Shown here: positions 8,473 through 16,483 of the stretch, one piece after another | How positions within the stretch are numbered: the first letter of the stretch is position 1 | How the letters are laid out: every line of letters begins with the position of its first letter | DNA from: Saccharomonospora xinjiangensis XJ-54 | Lineage (GTDB): Bacteria; Actinomycetota; Actinomycetes; Mycobacteriales; Pseudonocardiaceae | DNA: 64,000 nucleotides | Direction: 5' to 3' | Assembly (NCBI RefSeq): GCF_000258175.1 | Contig: NZ_JH636049.1 | Coordinates: forward strand, 2,395,482-2,459,481 | The notes under the pieces: model-generated | What the model was told of the DNA's origin: nothing | Seen by the model: the letters and a program-made list of their open reading frames with translations, nothing else | Database searches by the model: none | Translations under genes and position numbers: made by a program

Positions 8473-9790
8473 GCTGGTCAACGGCGAGGTAGGCGAACAG
8501 TGCGAGGCAGACGGCGAGCAGCGTGTTCGACACCCATCGGGACCTTCCCTCCGGCACGACCCGGCGTGAGTTCAGCAGCACCAGCAGCGTTCCGGCAAGG
8601 AAGGGCATGAACAGCGCGCCGAGGGCACCGTAGGCGACGGTCAGCTGGAACGGCCGATCGAGGAACAGCAGCGCCATCGGGGGAAACGTCAACCAGACGA
8701 GGTAGCCGCGGAAAACCGGGCTACGCTCACCCGCCTTGCGTTCGTAGTCGTCGAGATCAGCATCGGCAACTCGCTCGGCGCCTACGGTGTCCTTACTGTC
8801 CTTACTGTCCTTGCGGTGCGCGGGGAGCCGCCAGGTGCGCCACCAGTCGGCGAACAGGAGGCTCACGCCGTTCCACACCCCGATGAGCGAGGTGAACGAC
8901 ACGGAGAAGAACCCGATCAGAAACGGGATGCGCGCCCACTGGCCGTAGTCCTGCGCGAGTCTGTCGCCGAGGAAGAGCAGACCCTCGTCACCGGTGACGA
9001 TCTCCTGGTCGAGCAGCAGTTCCGAGCCGATCACCAGCATGGCGACGACGAAAACGCCGGTGGTGATGTAGCCGACGGCGTTGTCGAGCCGCATCATGGA
9101 CAGCCAGCGCGGCGAGTGCCAGCCCTTGGCGATGGTCCAGTAGCCGTACGCGGCCATGGTGATGGTCCCGCCGACGCCGCCGATCAGGCCGAGTACGTAC
9201 ACGAGTGAGCCGTCGGGCAGCGTTGGTACCAGGCCCTCGCCTGCGTCGAGAAGGTTGGGCGAGACCAGCACGGCCGTGCCCACCACCGTGACGAACATGA
9301 TGCCGACCAGCACCGTCATGATCTTCTCGATGACGGCGTAGCGACCGAACCACACGAGCACGAAGCCCAGCACCCCGCAGATCATCGCCCAGTACCGCAC
9401 CGGCACTTCCGGCAGCAAGGCGTTCAAGGGGAGACCGGAGGCCGACATCGCCGTCGCGCCGTAGACGAAACCCCACACGACGGCGTAGGCGCCGAAGTAC
9501 ACGAGCACCCACCTGCCGAGGGTGCGCCAGCCGGCGAGCAGTGTGCTGCCGGAGGCGAGGTGCCAGCGGCCGACGGCCTCGCCGAGCGCCAGCTTGAAGA
9601 CGGTGCCGAGGACGACGGCCCACAGCAACGTGTAGCCGTAGCGGGAGCCCGCCACCATCGTGGCGACGAGATCGCCCGCGCCCACACCTGTCGCGGCTGC
9701 CATGATGCCCGGCCCCAGGTGGCGAAGGCGTTCTCGCCGGCCGAGTGGCACGCGGTCGGCCACGTCGTCGTAGCGCATGTCGTTCGGCAT
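8453..9790 (-). CDS. Nramp-family metal transporter, divergent
   Basis: 445-aa membrane protein with 11 or so hydrophobic segments. The beginning, GRRERLRHLGPGIMAAATG, matches the start of the Nramp (NrdH/MntH) fold. Canonical Nramp proteins carry DPGN in TM1 and MPH in TM6 as metal ligands. Here the TM1 region reads TGVGAGDL and the TM6 region GGTITMAAYG, so the manganese-selective ligands are replaced. Divalent cation transport is therefore inferred from fold only, and another substrate is possible. A polar insert (about residues 320-350) contains a KDSKDSKDT repeat. The gene converges on the F420 oxidoreductase with a 20-bp overlap. Confidence 0.8.
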   Translation of the reverse strand: MPNDMRYDDVADRVPLGRRERLRHLGPGIMAAATGVGAGDLVATMVAGSRYGYTLLWAVVLGTVFKLALGEAVGRWHLASGSTLLAGWRTLGRWVLVYFGAYAVVWGFVYGATAMSASGLPLNALLPEVPVRYWAMICGVLGFVLVWFGRYAVIEKIMTVLVGIMFVTVVGTAVLVSPNLLDAGEGLVPTLPDGSLVYVLGLIGGVGGTITMAAYGYWTIAKGWHSPRWLSMMRLDNAVGYITTGVFVVAMLVIGSELLLDQEIVTGDEGLLFLGDRLAQDYGQWARIPFLIGFFSVSFTSLIGVWNGVSLLFADWWRTWRLPAHRKDSKDSKDTVGAERVADADLDDYERKAGERSPVFRGYLVWLTFPPMALLFLDRPFQLTVAYGALGALFMPFLAGTLLVLLNSRRVVPEGRSRWVSNTLLAVCLALFAYLAVDQLIGLFE

Positions 9791-9854
9791 GCGAGCACGC
9801 TAGACCGACGACGGGGGTCGGGGAAAGATCAGTTCGGGATCTCGGGCCCCGCGG

Positions 9855-10775
9855 CTATCGGGGAAGTGGGCTTTCCTTCACCCCGCGCAGGGACGCGGTG
9901 ACGGGCGCCTCGGTCTGGGCGTAGCAGGTCAGGTTGGTGAAACCGCGCTTCCACGCGACCTCGTCGGGCCACCGCCACGCCGCCGCGACGTCCTCGCGTG
10001 CGCCACCGAGGTAGGTGGTCACGGCCTTTTCACACGCCTCGACGGCGGCCGCGTCGAACTCCTCCTCGCTCGGAAGCGGATCGGTGTGCTTGCCCATCGG
10101 CACCACCGCCACCGCCTCTCCGCGGTGCGGCCGGTCGCAGGGCGTCGGCGCAGGCGGCTCTTCCGACGGTGCTGTGAACGAGCAGAGGCGGTAGGTGTGC
10201 ACGCCGTCGCCGCGCAGTGCGTTGCGGACGGAGCCGGTGCGCTGCTTCGCCTCGTTGGCCTTGTCCAGTTCCGCGACGCCGCAGCGGTACCAGCGTTCGC
10301 CCCTTGCCCAGGCATCCTCTCCAGCCCACAGCAACCAGGCCGACAGCGTGGTGAGATCGTAGTCGTCGCTACCGAGGTAGGCCGCCGCCTCCTGACGGCA
10401 GGAAGGGAAGACGGCCGAGAAGACCTCGTCGCGGGCAGGCGGCTTCTCGGCCATCGCGCCACCGAAGGTGCCGGAGGCGGTGATCTCCACCGTGTGCGGT
10501 TCGTCGCAGTCGATGGGGGCCGGATCACCACCCCTGACGCATTCTCCTGGATCGGCCACCTCGGCAGCTCCCTGCGAGCCGGAACGCTCGGACCCAGTAG
10601 ATCCCGTGGCCCCGGTGGATCCCGTGGACGGCGCGGCGGAAGCGGCATCGGTGTTTCCGGCCACCGCGTGATTGGCCGGAGGCTGAGCCGTGCCATCGAC
10701 CTCGGTGACACACGATGCCACCGTCACGGCGACCAGCAGCGTGGCACCGGCCAGCACTAACCCCTGTCTGGACAT
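9855..10775 (-). CDS. Septum-formation family lipoprotein
   Basis: 306 aa, secreted and lipid-anchored: the hydrophobic N-terminus ends in a VASC lipobox near residue 22. After a Ser/Thr/Gly linker with a GSTGATGSTGS repeat come two similar domains (about 75-190 and 195-300), each with the D/C-D-E/R-PHTVE or CDRPHRGEAV pattern of the Septum_form (pfam13845) family. Conserved Cys pairs probably form disulfides. The family occurs widely in actinomycetes, and the cell-division link comes from its name rather than from this sequence. Transcribed divergently from the glycerophosphodiesterase gene. Confidence 0.75.
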   Translation of the reverse strand: MSRQGLVLAGATLLVAVTVASCVTEVDGTAQPPANHAVAGNTDAASAAPSTGSTGATGSTGSERSGSQGAAEVADPGECVRGGDPAPIDCDEPHTVEITASGTFGGAMAEKPPARDEVFSAVFPSCRQEAAAYLGSDDYDLTTLSAWLLWAGEDAWARGERWYRCGVAELDKANEAKQRTGSVRNALRGDGVHTYRLCSFTAPSEEPPAPTPCDRPHRGEAVAVVPMGKHTDPLPSEEEFDAAAVEACEKAVTTYLGGAREDVAAAWRWPDEVAWKRGFTNLTCYAQTEAPVTASLRGVKESPLPR

Positions 10776-11170
10776 CGAACCGACCCTACCGAGCGAATCA
10801 TGTGACCACTCAATGTTCGCACCACCTCAGGTGAACCCGCCGAGGGCCTGTCCGCCGGAGGTGCGGACCGAGCGGATGCCACGAACGAGGTTCGGTCCTG
10901 TGTGGGGCCCGGTCTCGTCCGGACCAATACCGGGGAGAACCGAAAGAGACCATCCGGATAGTGGAAACCCCGTGATGCTGCCAGGTCGGGGGTCCGCCAG
11001 CATCACGGGGTCACCGGGTCTATCGAGCCCGAGTCCGATCGCGTTACACCTAAACCTCTATGTAGTGTGGATCACACTTTCGTGTGTATCCGAACGGGTG
11101 AGGACCGTTCGCGCGGGGTTCGCCCACCGGCCACCTCGCCGTGTCACGGTCACTCAGGAGGTTGAGACAC
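10776..11170. promoter_or_regulatory. Divergent intergenic region with two palindromes
   Basis: The 395-bp region between the septum lipoprotein and GDPD genes holds two inverted repeats. A 14-bp perfect one has arms at 10967-10980 and 10998-11011 around a 17-base loop (core CCCCGTGATGCTG). The smaller AGTGTG-GAT-CACACT lies at 11064-11078. AGGAGG at 11156-11161 is the GDPD ribosome binding site. No open frame in the gap looks like a protein. The long hairpin could terminate an unannotated short transcript or bind a regulator. Confidence 0.55.
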
Positions 11171-12241
11171 ATGATTCGACGCAAACTGGCAGTGCTCGTG
11201 GCTGCCCTCGCGACCACATTCGCCGGTGGGCTGGCCGTGCCTGCCGCCGCCCAGCCTGAGCCGGGTGGACCGCACCACTTCGACATCCAGGCTCATCGCG
11301 GTGGCCTCGGGCTCACGGTGGAGGGCACGCTCGCGGCGTTCTCCCGCGCGATGGAGCTGGGTGTCACCACTCTGGAACTCGACATCCAGATCACCCGCGA
11401 CGGCAGGGACGTCGTCACGCACGACCGCAAGATCAGCGCGGCGAAGTGCCAGGACACGAAGCCGGCGTGGCCTGGCGACCCGCAGTTCCCCTACGTGGGC
11501 TCCTACATCAAGGACCTCACGTTCGCCCAGGTGCGCACGCTCGACTGTGGTTCGCTGGGACTGCCGAGCCGTCCGGGGCAGGAACTCTCCCCCGGCGCCA
11601 CGATGCCGACGCTGGCCGAGGTGTTCGACCTGGCTCGCAAGCACCATGCCCACCTGATCCGGTTCAACATCGAGACGAAGGTGGAGGCCGCGGCTCCGCA
11701 TGAGACAGCGCCGCGTGAGCAGTTCGTTGACAGGGTGATCCAGGAAGTCGCCCGCTCGGGTTTCGCGCGTAACGTGACGATCCAGAGCTTCGACTGGGGC
11801 GCGTTGATGCAGGTCAGGCAGAAGGCTCCGTGGCTTCCCGTCGTGGCGCTGACCCAGCCGGAGTTCCTCCAGGTCGGCAAGCCTGGCAAGTCGCCGTGGC
11901 TCGGCGGTCTCGACATCGACGACTTCGGCGGCAGCCCCGTCGAGGCGGTGTCGTCGTTCGGCGCTTCCGCGCTGTCCCCGGTTCACGGCAACCCGCAGGG
12001 CGGTGCCGTGGGCGACGACAACTACGTGCCGTTCACCACGAAGGAACTCGTCGCCGAGGCCCACGCTGCCGGGATCAAGGTCGTGCCGTGGACGGTGAAC
12101 GACGAGGCCACGATGCACAAGCTCATCGACGACGGGGTGGACGGGATCATCACCGACTACCCGGACCGCCTGCGGAAGGTCGCGGCGGAACGTGGCTTCA
12201 AGCTGCCGAAGACGTATCCATTGCGGGGCCGCCACGGGTGA
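11171..12241 (+). CDS. Secreted glycerophosphodiester phosphodiesterase
   Basis: Hydrolyses glycerophosphodiesters to glycerol-3-phosphate and an alcohol, outside the membrane. 356 aa. A Sec signal peptide (residues 1-27) ends in VPAAA. The GDPD TIM barrel begins with QAHRGG (catalytic His at 42). Metal ligands ELD are near 69-71 and the second catalytic His is in THDRK near 84. Late barrel motifs include VVPWTVND and GVDGIITDYPDRL. The ATG at 11171 has AGGAGG nine bases upstream; an in-frame start at 11141 would bury the signal peptide. The end of the region lies close to a DoxX gene on the same strand. Confidence 0.92.
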   Translation: MIRRKLAVLVAALATTFAGGLAVPAAAQPEPGGPHHFDIQAHRGGLGLTVEGTLAAFSRAMELGVTTLELDIQITRDGRDVVTHDRKISAAKCQDTKPAWPGDPQFPYVGSYIKDLTFAQVRTLDCGSLGLPSRPGQELSPGATMPTLAEVFDLARKHHAHLIRFNIETKVEAAAPHETAPREQFVDRVIQEVARSGFARNVTIQSFDWGALMQVRQKAPWLPVVALTQPEFLQVGKPGKSPWLGGLDIDDFGGSPVEAVSSFGASALSPVHGNPQGGAVGDDNYVPFTTKELVAEAHAAGIKVVPWTVNDEATMHKLIDDGVDGIITDYPDRLRKVAAERGFKLPKTYPLRGRHG

Positions 12242-12311
12242 AGACGGCCGGGAGTGGGTAGCTGCATGACGGTGACCATCTTTCCGGACCTGACTCGAAC
12301 AGGGAGGCCGA

Positions 12312-13091
12312 ATGATTCTCCGTCGGGTGGCGCGCCCACTCCTCGCCTCGATCTTCATCATGGGCGGCGTCAACGCGCTGCGGCAGAAGGAGGGCCACGC
12401 CGAGGTCGCGAAGCCCTTCCTCGACAAGGCCGCGGACAAGACCATCAGGCGCAAGGCGGGGGAGTCCCCGGAGTCGCTCCCCGGTGACCCTGTGACGATG
12501 GTCCAGGTGGACGCGGCTGTGAAGATCGCCGGGGGCACCCTGCTCGCGCTCGGGGTGCTGCCGAGGGTGGCATCGGCGATGCTGCTGTCGAGCCTCGTGC
12601 CCACCACGTTCGCGGTACATGCCTTCTGGGAGGAGAAGGACCCGGAGCAGCGGCAACAGCAGCTCATCGAGTTCCTGAAGAACGCGGGTCTCGCGGGTGG
12701 TCTCCTGCTCGGTGTTGCGGACACGGGCGGCAAGCCTTCGCTCGGGTGGCGTGCGCGCCACGCGGCGGACGAGGCGAGCCACCATGTGCAGGGCGCGGCC
12801 GGAGTCGTGCAGCGCAAGGCGGGTGTGGCCGCGACGAAGTCGAGCATGGCCGCGGAGAAGGCGGCTGCCAAGGCTGCCAAGGCCGGCGGTAAGGCGGGTA
12901 AGAAGGCAGGCAAGGCAGGTAAGACCGCGGGAATGGTCGCGGGTGGTGCGAAGGGGAAGACCAAGGCGGCGAAGGCTGCGAGCCTGCCCGCGTCGGCGGC
13001 GTTGCTGAAGACGGCGAAGACGGCGGGGCCTGTGCTGGCGGGTAAAGGGGGCAAGCGTATGCGTCGGCGCGTGCCGTCGATCACGCACTGA
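12312..13091 (+). CDS. DoxX-family membrane protein with Lys/Ala-rich tail
   Basis: 259 aa. The first 150 residues form a DoxX-type four-helix membrane domain: RPLLASIFIMGGVNAL, KIAGGTLLALGVLPRVASAML, LVPTTFAVHAFW and NAGLAGGLLLGVAD. The remaining 100 residues are unusual: VQRKAGVAATKS, then a Lys/Ala/Gly run like histone H1 or mycobacterial HupB tails, ending in GGKRMRRRV. The ATG is preceded by GGGAGG. DoxX proteins are linked to redox homeostasis in mycobacteria, and what the basic tail binds is unknown. A pair of hairpins follows the stop. Confidence 0.8.
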   Translation: MILRRVARPLLASIFIMGGVNALRQKEGHAEVAKPFLDKAADKTIRRKAGESPESLPGDPVTMVQVDAAVKIAGGTLLALGVLPRVASAMLLSSLVPTTFAVHAFWEEKDPEQRQQQLIEFLKNAGLAGGLLLGVADTGGKPSLGWRARHAADEASHHVQGAAGVVQRKAGVAATKSSMAAEKAAAKAAKAGGKAGKKAGKAGKTAGMVAGGAKGKTKAAKAASLPASAALLKTAKTAGPVLAGKGGKRMRRRVPSITH

Positions 13092-13134
13092 CGGCGGTGC
13101 CGTCGGTGAGGTTCTGACGGCCGAGCCGTCGGTG
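13088..13134. terminator. Two tandem hairpins between convergent genes
   Basis: A 21-bp direct repeat (13088-13108 and 13114-13134, two mismatches) in which each copy is itself a hairpin: GACGGC-ggt-GCCGTC and GACGGC-cga-GCCGTC. It fills the 43-bp space between the DoxX gene and the convergent ABC permease and probably terminates both. Confidence 0.6.
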
Positions 13135-13944
13135 TTATGTCGATGCCTTGCTGTACCGGGCTGTGGCCAGCGGCGCGAAGATCGCCACGATGACGATGCA
13201 ACTGAGAATCGCGTAGAGGGCGGCGTTCTCGGCGGGCCAGCCGGATGGTTCCGGCCAGCCTGCCGGGCTCGGGTTGCCGAACAGTTGGCGCGTGGCGTTG
13301 ACGGCCGCTGTGAAGGGGTTCCAGTCGGCGATGGAGCCGAGAACACCGGGCAGGCTCTCCTGCGGCACGAAGGCCGAGGAGATGAACGTCAGGGGGAACA
13401 TCCAGATCAGGCCCGCGCTGTTGGCCACCTCGACGCTGCGCGCGACGAGGCCGATGTACGCGCCGACCCAGGAAAGCGCGAAGGCGAACAGCAAGATCAT
13501 GAGGTAGCCGAGTGCGGCGTCGAACACCCCGCTGCGGACGCGCCAGCCGATGAGCAGCCCGCACGCGGTCATCACGACGAGAACCACGATGCTCAGCACC
13601 TGGTCGGCGGTGGTGCGCCCGACCAGGACGGCCAGCCGTGACATGGGCAGCGACCGGAACCGGTCGATGATCCCCTTCTGGAGATCGTTGGCGAAACCGA
13701 TGACGGTGTAGGACGAGTTGAACGCGACCGTCTGCGCGAAGATCCCGGCGATGAGGAACTCGCGGTACTCGCCGCTTCCGCCGCCGGGGCCGCCGATGGC
13801 GTCGCCGAAGACGTAGGCGAAGAGCAACACGAACATGATGGGGAACGCGGTGGCGCCGAGCAGCCAGTCCGGGTTGCGCCGCACGTTCATCACGTTGCGC
13901 CAGGTGATGACGGCCGAGTCTGAGACGATTTTGGAGGCGTTCAC
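13135..13944 (-). CDS. ABC-2 type permease (DrrB-like)
   Basis: 269-aa integral membrane subunit of a drug- or lipid-type ABC exporter. Six hydrophobic stretches are visible, with the usual N-terminal cytoplasmic segment (VITWRNVMNVRRNPD) before TM1, and the ABC-2 signature region FQQ/PLTFISSAFVP in the C-terminal half, followed by PFTAAVNATRQL. The GTG start overlaps the stop of the ATPase gene by four bases, so the two are translationally coupled. The pair resembles daunorubicin-resistance DrrAB, and the substrate cannot be told from sequence. Confidence 0.88.
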   Translation of the reverse strand: MNASKIVSDSAVITWRNVMNVRRNPDWLLGATAFPIMFVLLFAYVFGDAIGGPGGGSGEYREFLIAGIFAQTVAFNSSYTVIGFANDLQKGIIDRFRSLPMSRLAVLVGRTTADQVLSIVVLVVMTACGLLIGWRVRSGVFDAALGYLMILLFAFALSWVGAYIGLVARSVEVANSAGLIWMFPLTFISSAFVPQESLPGVLGSIADWNPFTAAVNATRQLFGNPSPAGWPEPSGWPAENAALYAILSCIVIVAIFAPLATARYSKAST

Positions 13945-14912
13945 GACGGTGTGCCCTCCTCGGTGGCGTGTCCGGTCAGCGAGAGGAAGACGTCGTCGAG
14001 GGTGGGCCGGAGGAGCGCGACATCACCGATCGCGACGTTGCGCGAGTCGAGCCTGCGCAGTGCCTCCACCAGTGCGGATGCCCCGCTATCGACGAAGACC
14101 GACAGGCTGCCTGCGTGGGTATCGACGATCGGTTCGCTGGTGCCGACCTGCTTGAGGACCTGGGCGGCCGATTCGATGTCGGTGCGGTCGGCGACCACGA
14201 GTTCCAGGCGTTCGCCGCCGATCCGGCCCTTGAGTTCGGCCGCCGTGCCGCGCGCGATCACCTTGCCCCTGTCGATGACCACGATCGAATCGGCCAGCCG
14301 GTCGGCCTCCTCCAGGTATTGCGTGGTGAGCAGCACGGTCGCGCCGGTGGCGACGAGCTGCTCGATGACCTCCCACATCCCGAATCTGCCCCGGGGGTCG
14401 AGCCCCGTGGTCGGCTCGTCGAGCACCACGACCCTCGGCTCCGCCACGAGTGCGCCCGCGAGGTCGAGCCGCCTTCGCATGCCGCCCGAGTAGCCCTTGG
14501 CGGGACGGTCCGCCGCGTCGGAGAGCTGGAACCGGTCGAGCAGTTCCCGCGAGCGTTCCTTGGCCTTTCGTTTCGGCAGGCCGTACAACCTGCCGATGAG
14601 GTAGAGGTTCTCCGCTCCGGTGAGGTTTTCGTCGATGGCCGCGTACTGGCCCGACAGTCCGATGGCCTGCCGCACGGCGTCGGGTTCGGTGAGCACGTCG
14701 TGGCCCGCGACCGTCGCCTCTCCCGCGTCCGGCCTGAGCAGGGTGGTCAGTATGCGAACGGTGGTGGTCTTGCCCGCGCCGTTGGGGCCGAGCAGACCGA
14801 GCACCTGTCCTGTGGGGATGTCGAGATCCACACCGTCCAACGCCCGTGTGGGGCCGTAGGTCTTCACGAGGCCGCGAGCGCGGACAGCGATGTCGCCGTC
14901 CATGTGGGGCAT
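13941..14912 (-). CDS. ABC exporter ATPase (DrrA-like)
   Basis: 323-aa ATP-binding subunit. Walker A GPNGAGKTTT is near residue 40, the Q-loop region YAAIDENLTG follows, the signature YSGGMRRRLDLA is near 137, and Walker B VVVLDEPTTGLDP near 157. A C-terminal domain of about 90 residues typical of DrrA follows the ATPase core. ATG 14912 (MPHMDGD) was chosen; the frame is open for 37 codons upstream but that stretch is low-complexity. Energises the DrrB-like permease with which it overlaps. Confidence 0.9.
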   Translation of the reverse strand: MPHMDGDIAVRARGLVKTYGPTRALDGVDLDIPTGQVLGLLGPNGAGKTTTVRILTTLLRPDAGEATVAGHDVLTEPDAVRQAIGLSGQYAAIDENLTGAENLYLIGRLYGLPKRKAKERSRELLDRFQLSDAADRPAKGYSGGMRRRLDLAGALVAEPRVVVLDEPTTGLDPRGRFGMWEVIEQLVATGATVLLTTQYLEEADRLADSIVVIDRGKVIARGTAAELKGRIGGERLELVVADRTDIESAAQVLKQVGTSEPIVDTHAGSLSVFVDSGASALVEALRRLDSRNVAIGDVALLRPTLDDVFLSLTGHATEEGTPS

Positions 14913-14984
14913 ACGGTCAGCGTAGAAGTGCAGGGCCGCACTCGCCGGGAAAAGCGGTGGAGGTGCGGTGAATGTGGTGCCCTG

Positions 14985-15013
14985 GCCGCCTCCCCGCATG
15001 AGGGGGAGGCGGC
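14985..15013 (-). terminator. Terminator after the thiolase gene
   Basis: GCCGCCTCCCC at 14985-14995 pairs with GGGGAGGCGGC at 15003-15013 (11 bp, 7-base loop), directly after the thiolase stop on the minus strand. Confidence 0.75.
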
Positions 15014-15019
15014 GGCCGT

Positions 15020-16381
15020 TCACCTCTCCAGGATCGCGGTGACGCCCTGGCCGCCCGCGGCGCAGATGGAGATCAGTCCGCGGCCGGAACCCTTTTCGGA
15101 CAGCAGTTTCGCGAGCGTGCCGACGATCCGGCCACCGGTCGCCGCGAACGGATGCCCTGCGGCCAGCGAGGAGCCGTTGACGTTGAGTTTCGCCCTGTCG
15201 ATCGAGCCGAGCGGCTCATCGCGGCCGAGCCTCTCCTTGGCGAATTCCGGGTCCTCCCACGCCTTGAGTGTGGCGAGCACCTGCGAGGCGAACGCCTCGT
15301 GGATCTCGTAGAAGTCGAAGTCGGCCAGCGTGAGGCCCGCCTTGTCGAGCATGCGCGGTACCGCGTACGCGGGTGCCATCAGCAGGCCCTCGTCGCCGTG
15401 CACGTAGTCAACGGCGGCGGTCTGGGAAGCCGTCAGATACGCCAGCACGGGGAGGTTGCGTTCCCTCGCCCATTCCTCTGTGGCGAGCAGCACCACCGAC
15501 GCGCCGTCGGACAGCGGCGTCGAGTTGCCCGCCGTCATCGTGCCGTCGCGACCGCCGAACACCGGGTTGAGCTTGGCCAGCTTCTCCGGCGACGAGTCGG
15601 GCCGCAGGTTCTGGTCGCGGGTGAGCCCGAGATACGAGGTGAGCAGGTCGTCGAAGAACCCGCGCTCGTACGCGGCCGCGAGCCGCCGGTGACTGGTGGC
15701 GGCCAGCTCGTCCTGCTCCTGCCTCGTGATGCCCCAGGCTTTCGCGGTGATCGCGGCGTGCTCGCCCATCGAGAGCCCCGTGCGTGCCTCGGCATTGCGC
15801 GGGATCTCGGGTACGAGGTGGCCTGGACGGAACTTGGCGAGCAGTTTCACTCGCTCGCCTGCCGACTTCGCCACGTTCAGTTTCACAAGCAGTCTGCGGA
15901 GCGTGTCGTTGACGGCCAGCGGCGCGTCGCTCGTCGTGTCAACGCCACCCGCGATGGCGGAGTCGAGCTGCCCCAGCGCGATCTTGTTGGCGACGTTCAC
16001 GATGGCCTGGAGTCCCGTACCGCAGGCCATTTGCAGGTCGTACGCGGGCGTGGTGGGTGCGAGCGCGCTGCCCAGCACCACTTCGCGGGCGAGGTTGAAA
16101 TCCCTGGAGTGCTTCAGCACCGCGCCTGCCGCGAATTCGCCGATGCGTTCGTTCTGCAACGAGAACCGGCTGACCAGGCCGTCGAGTGCCGCGGTGAGCA
16201 TGTCCTGGTTGGAGGCATCAGCGTAAGGGCCGTTGGACCTCGCGAAGGGGATGCGGTTCGCGCCGACGATCGCGACCCTGCGGATCGCCGGGGCTCCCGT
16301 CGAAGATGCCTTCGAGGACGACGCAGGTGTCGCCTTGTTGCGGCTCGATCGCGTCCGGCCGGGCTTCTGCGCTTGGCTCAT
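15020..16381 (-). CDS. fadA2: Acetyl-CoA C-acyltransferase (thiolase, FadA2/FadI-like)
   Basis: Cleaves 3-ketoacyl-CoA with CoA in the last step of beta-oxidation. 453 aa. The nucleophilic Cys is in MACGTG near residue 120, the catalytic His in AAGHPFAATGG, and the second Cys in SICAAGGQG near the C-terminus. A Ser/Thr/Ala-rich stretch of about 30 residues precedes the fold (IRRVAIVGANRIPF). It is divergent from fabG4-htdX across a 102-bp region with a perfect 22-bp palindrome. Mycobacteria have the same neighbours (fadA2, fabG4, htdX beside fadE5), so the symbol rests on synteny and similarity. Confidence 0.9.
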   Translation of the reverse strand: MSQAQKPGRTRSSRNKATPASSSKASSTGAPAIRRVAIVGANRIPFARSNGPYADASNQDMLTAALDGLVSRFSLQNERIGEFAAGAVLKHSRDFNLAREVVLGSALAPTTPAYDLQMACGTGLQAIVNVANKIALGQLDSAIAGGVDTTSDAPLAVNDTLRRLLVKLNVAKSAGERVKLLAKFRPGHLVPEIPRNAEARTGLSMGEHAAITAKAWGITRQEQDELAATSHRRLAAAYERGFFDDLLTSYLGLTRDQNLRPDSSPEKLAKLNPVFGGRDGTMTAGNSTPLSDGASVVLLATEEWARERNLPVLAYLTASQTAAVDYVHGDEGLLMAPAYAVPRMLDKAGLTLADFDFYEIHEAFASQVLATLKAWEDPEFAKERLGRDEPLGSIDRAKLNVNGSSLAAGHPFAATGGRIVGTLAKLLSEKGSGRGLISICAAGGQGVTAILER

Positions 16382-16426
16382 GGCTCTCGCCTTCCCTGGT
16401 CAGCGGTGTCGGACCCATCGAAAGTG

Positions 16427-16448
16427 TAACCTACTCGCCGGTAGGTTA
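16427..16448. promoter_or_regulatory. 22-bp palindromic operator between fadA2 and fabG4
   Basis: TAACCTAC (16427-16434), six-base spacer TCGCCG, GTAGGTTA (16441-16448): a perfect 8-bp inverted repeat. It sits 46 bases from the fadA2 start and 36 from the fabG4 start, so one site could control both directions. The size and symmetry fit TetR-family operators. Similar sequences lie at 38335-38356 and 54985-54997. Confidence 0.75.
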
Positions 16449-16483
16449 AGCTTGCCCCGCACACTGGGCACGGGAGGCAACCG

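Noticed and set aside
11064..11078. AGTGTG-GAT-CACACT as a CRP site
   Set aside because: CRP sites have TGTGA-N6-TCACA spacing; here the halves are three bases apart.
11150..13564. 804-codon open frame on the minus strand
   Set aside because: Arg/Pro/His-rich shadow of the GDPD and DoxX genes; no domain-like segments.
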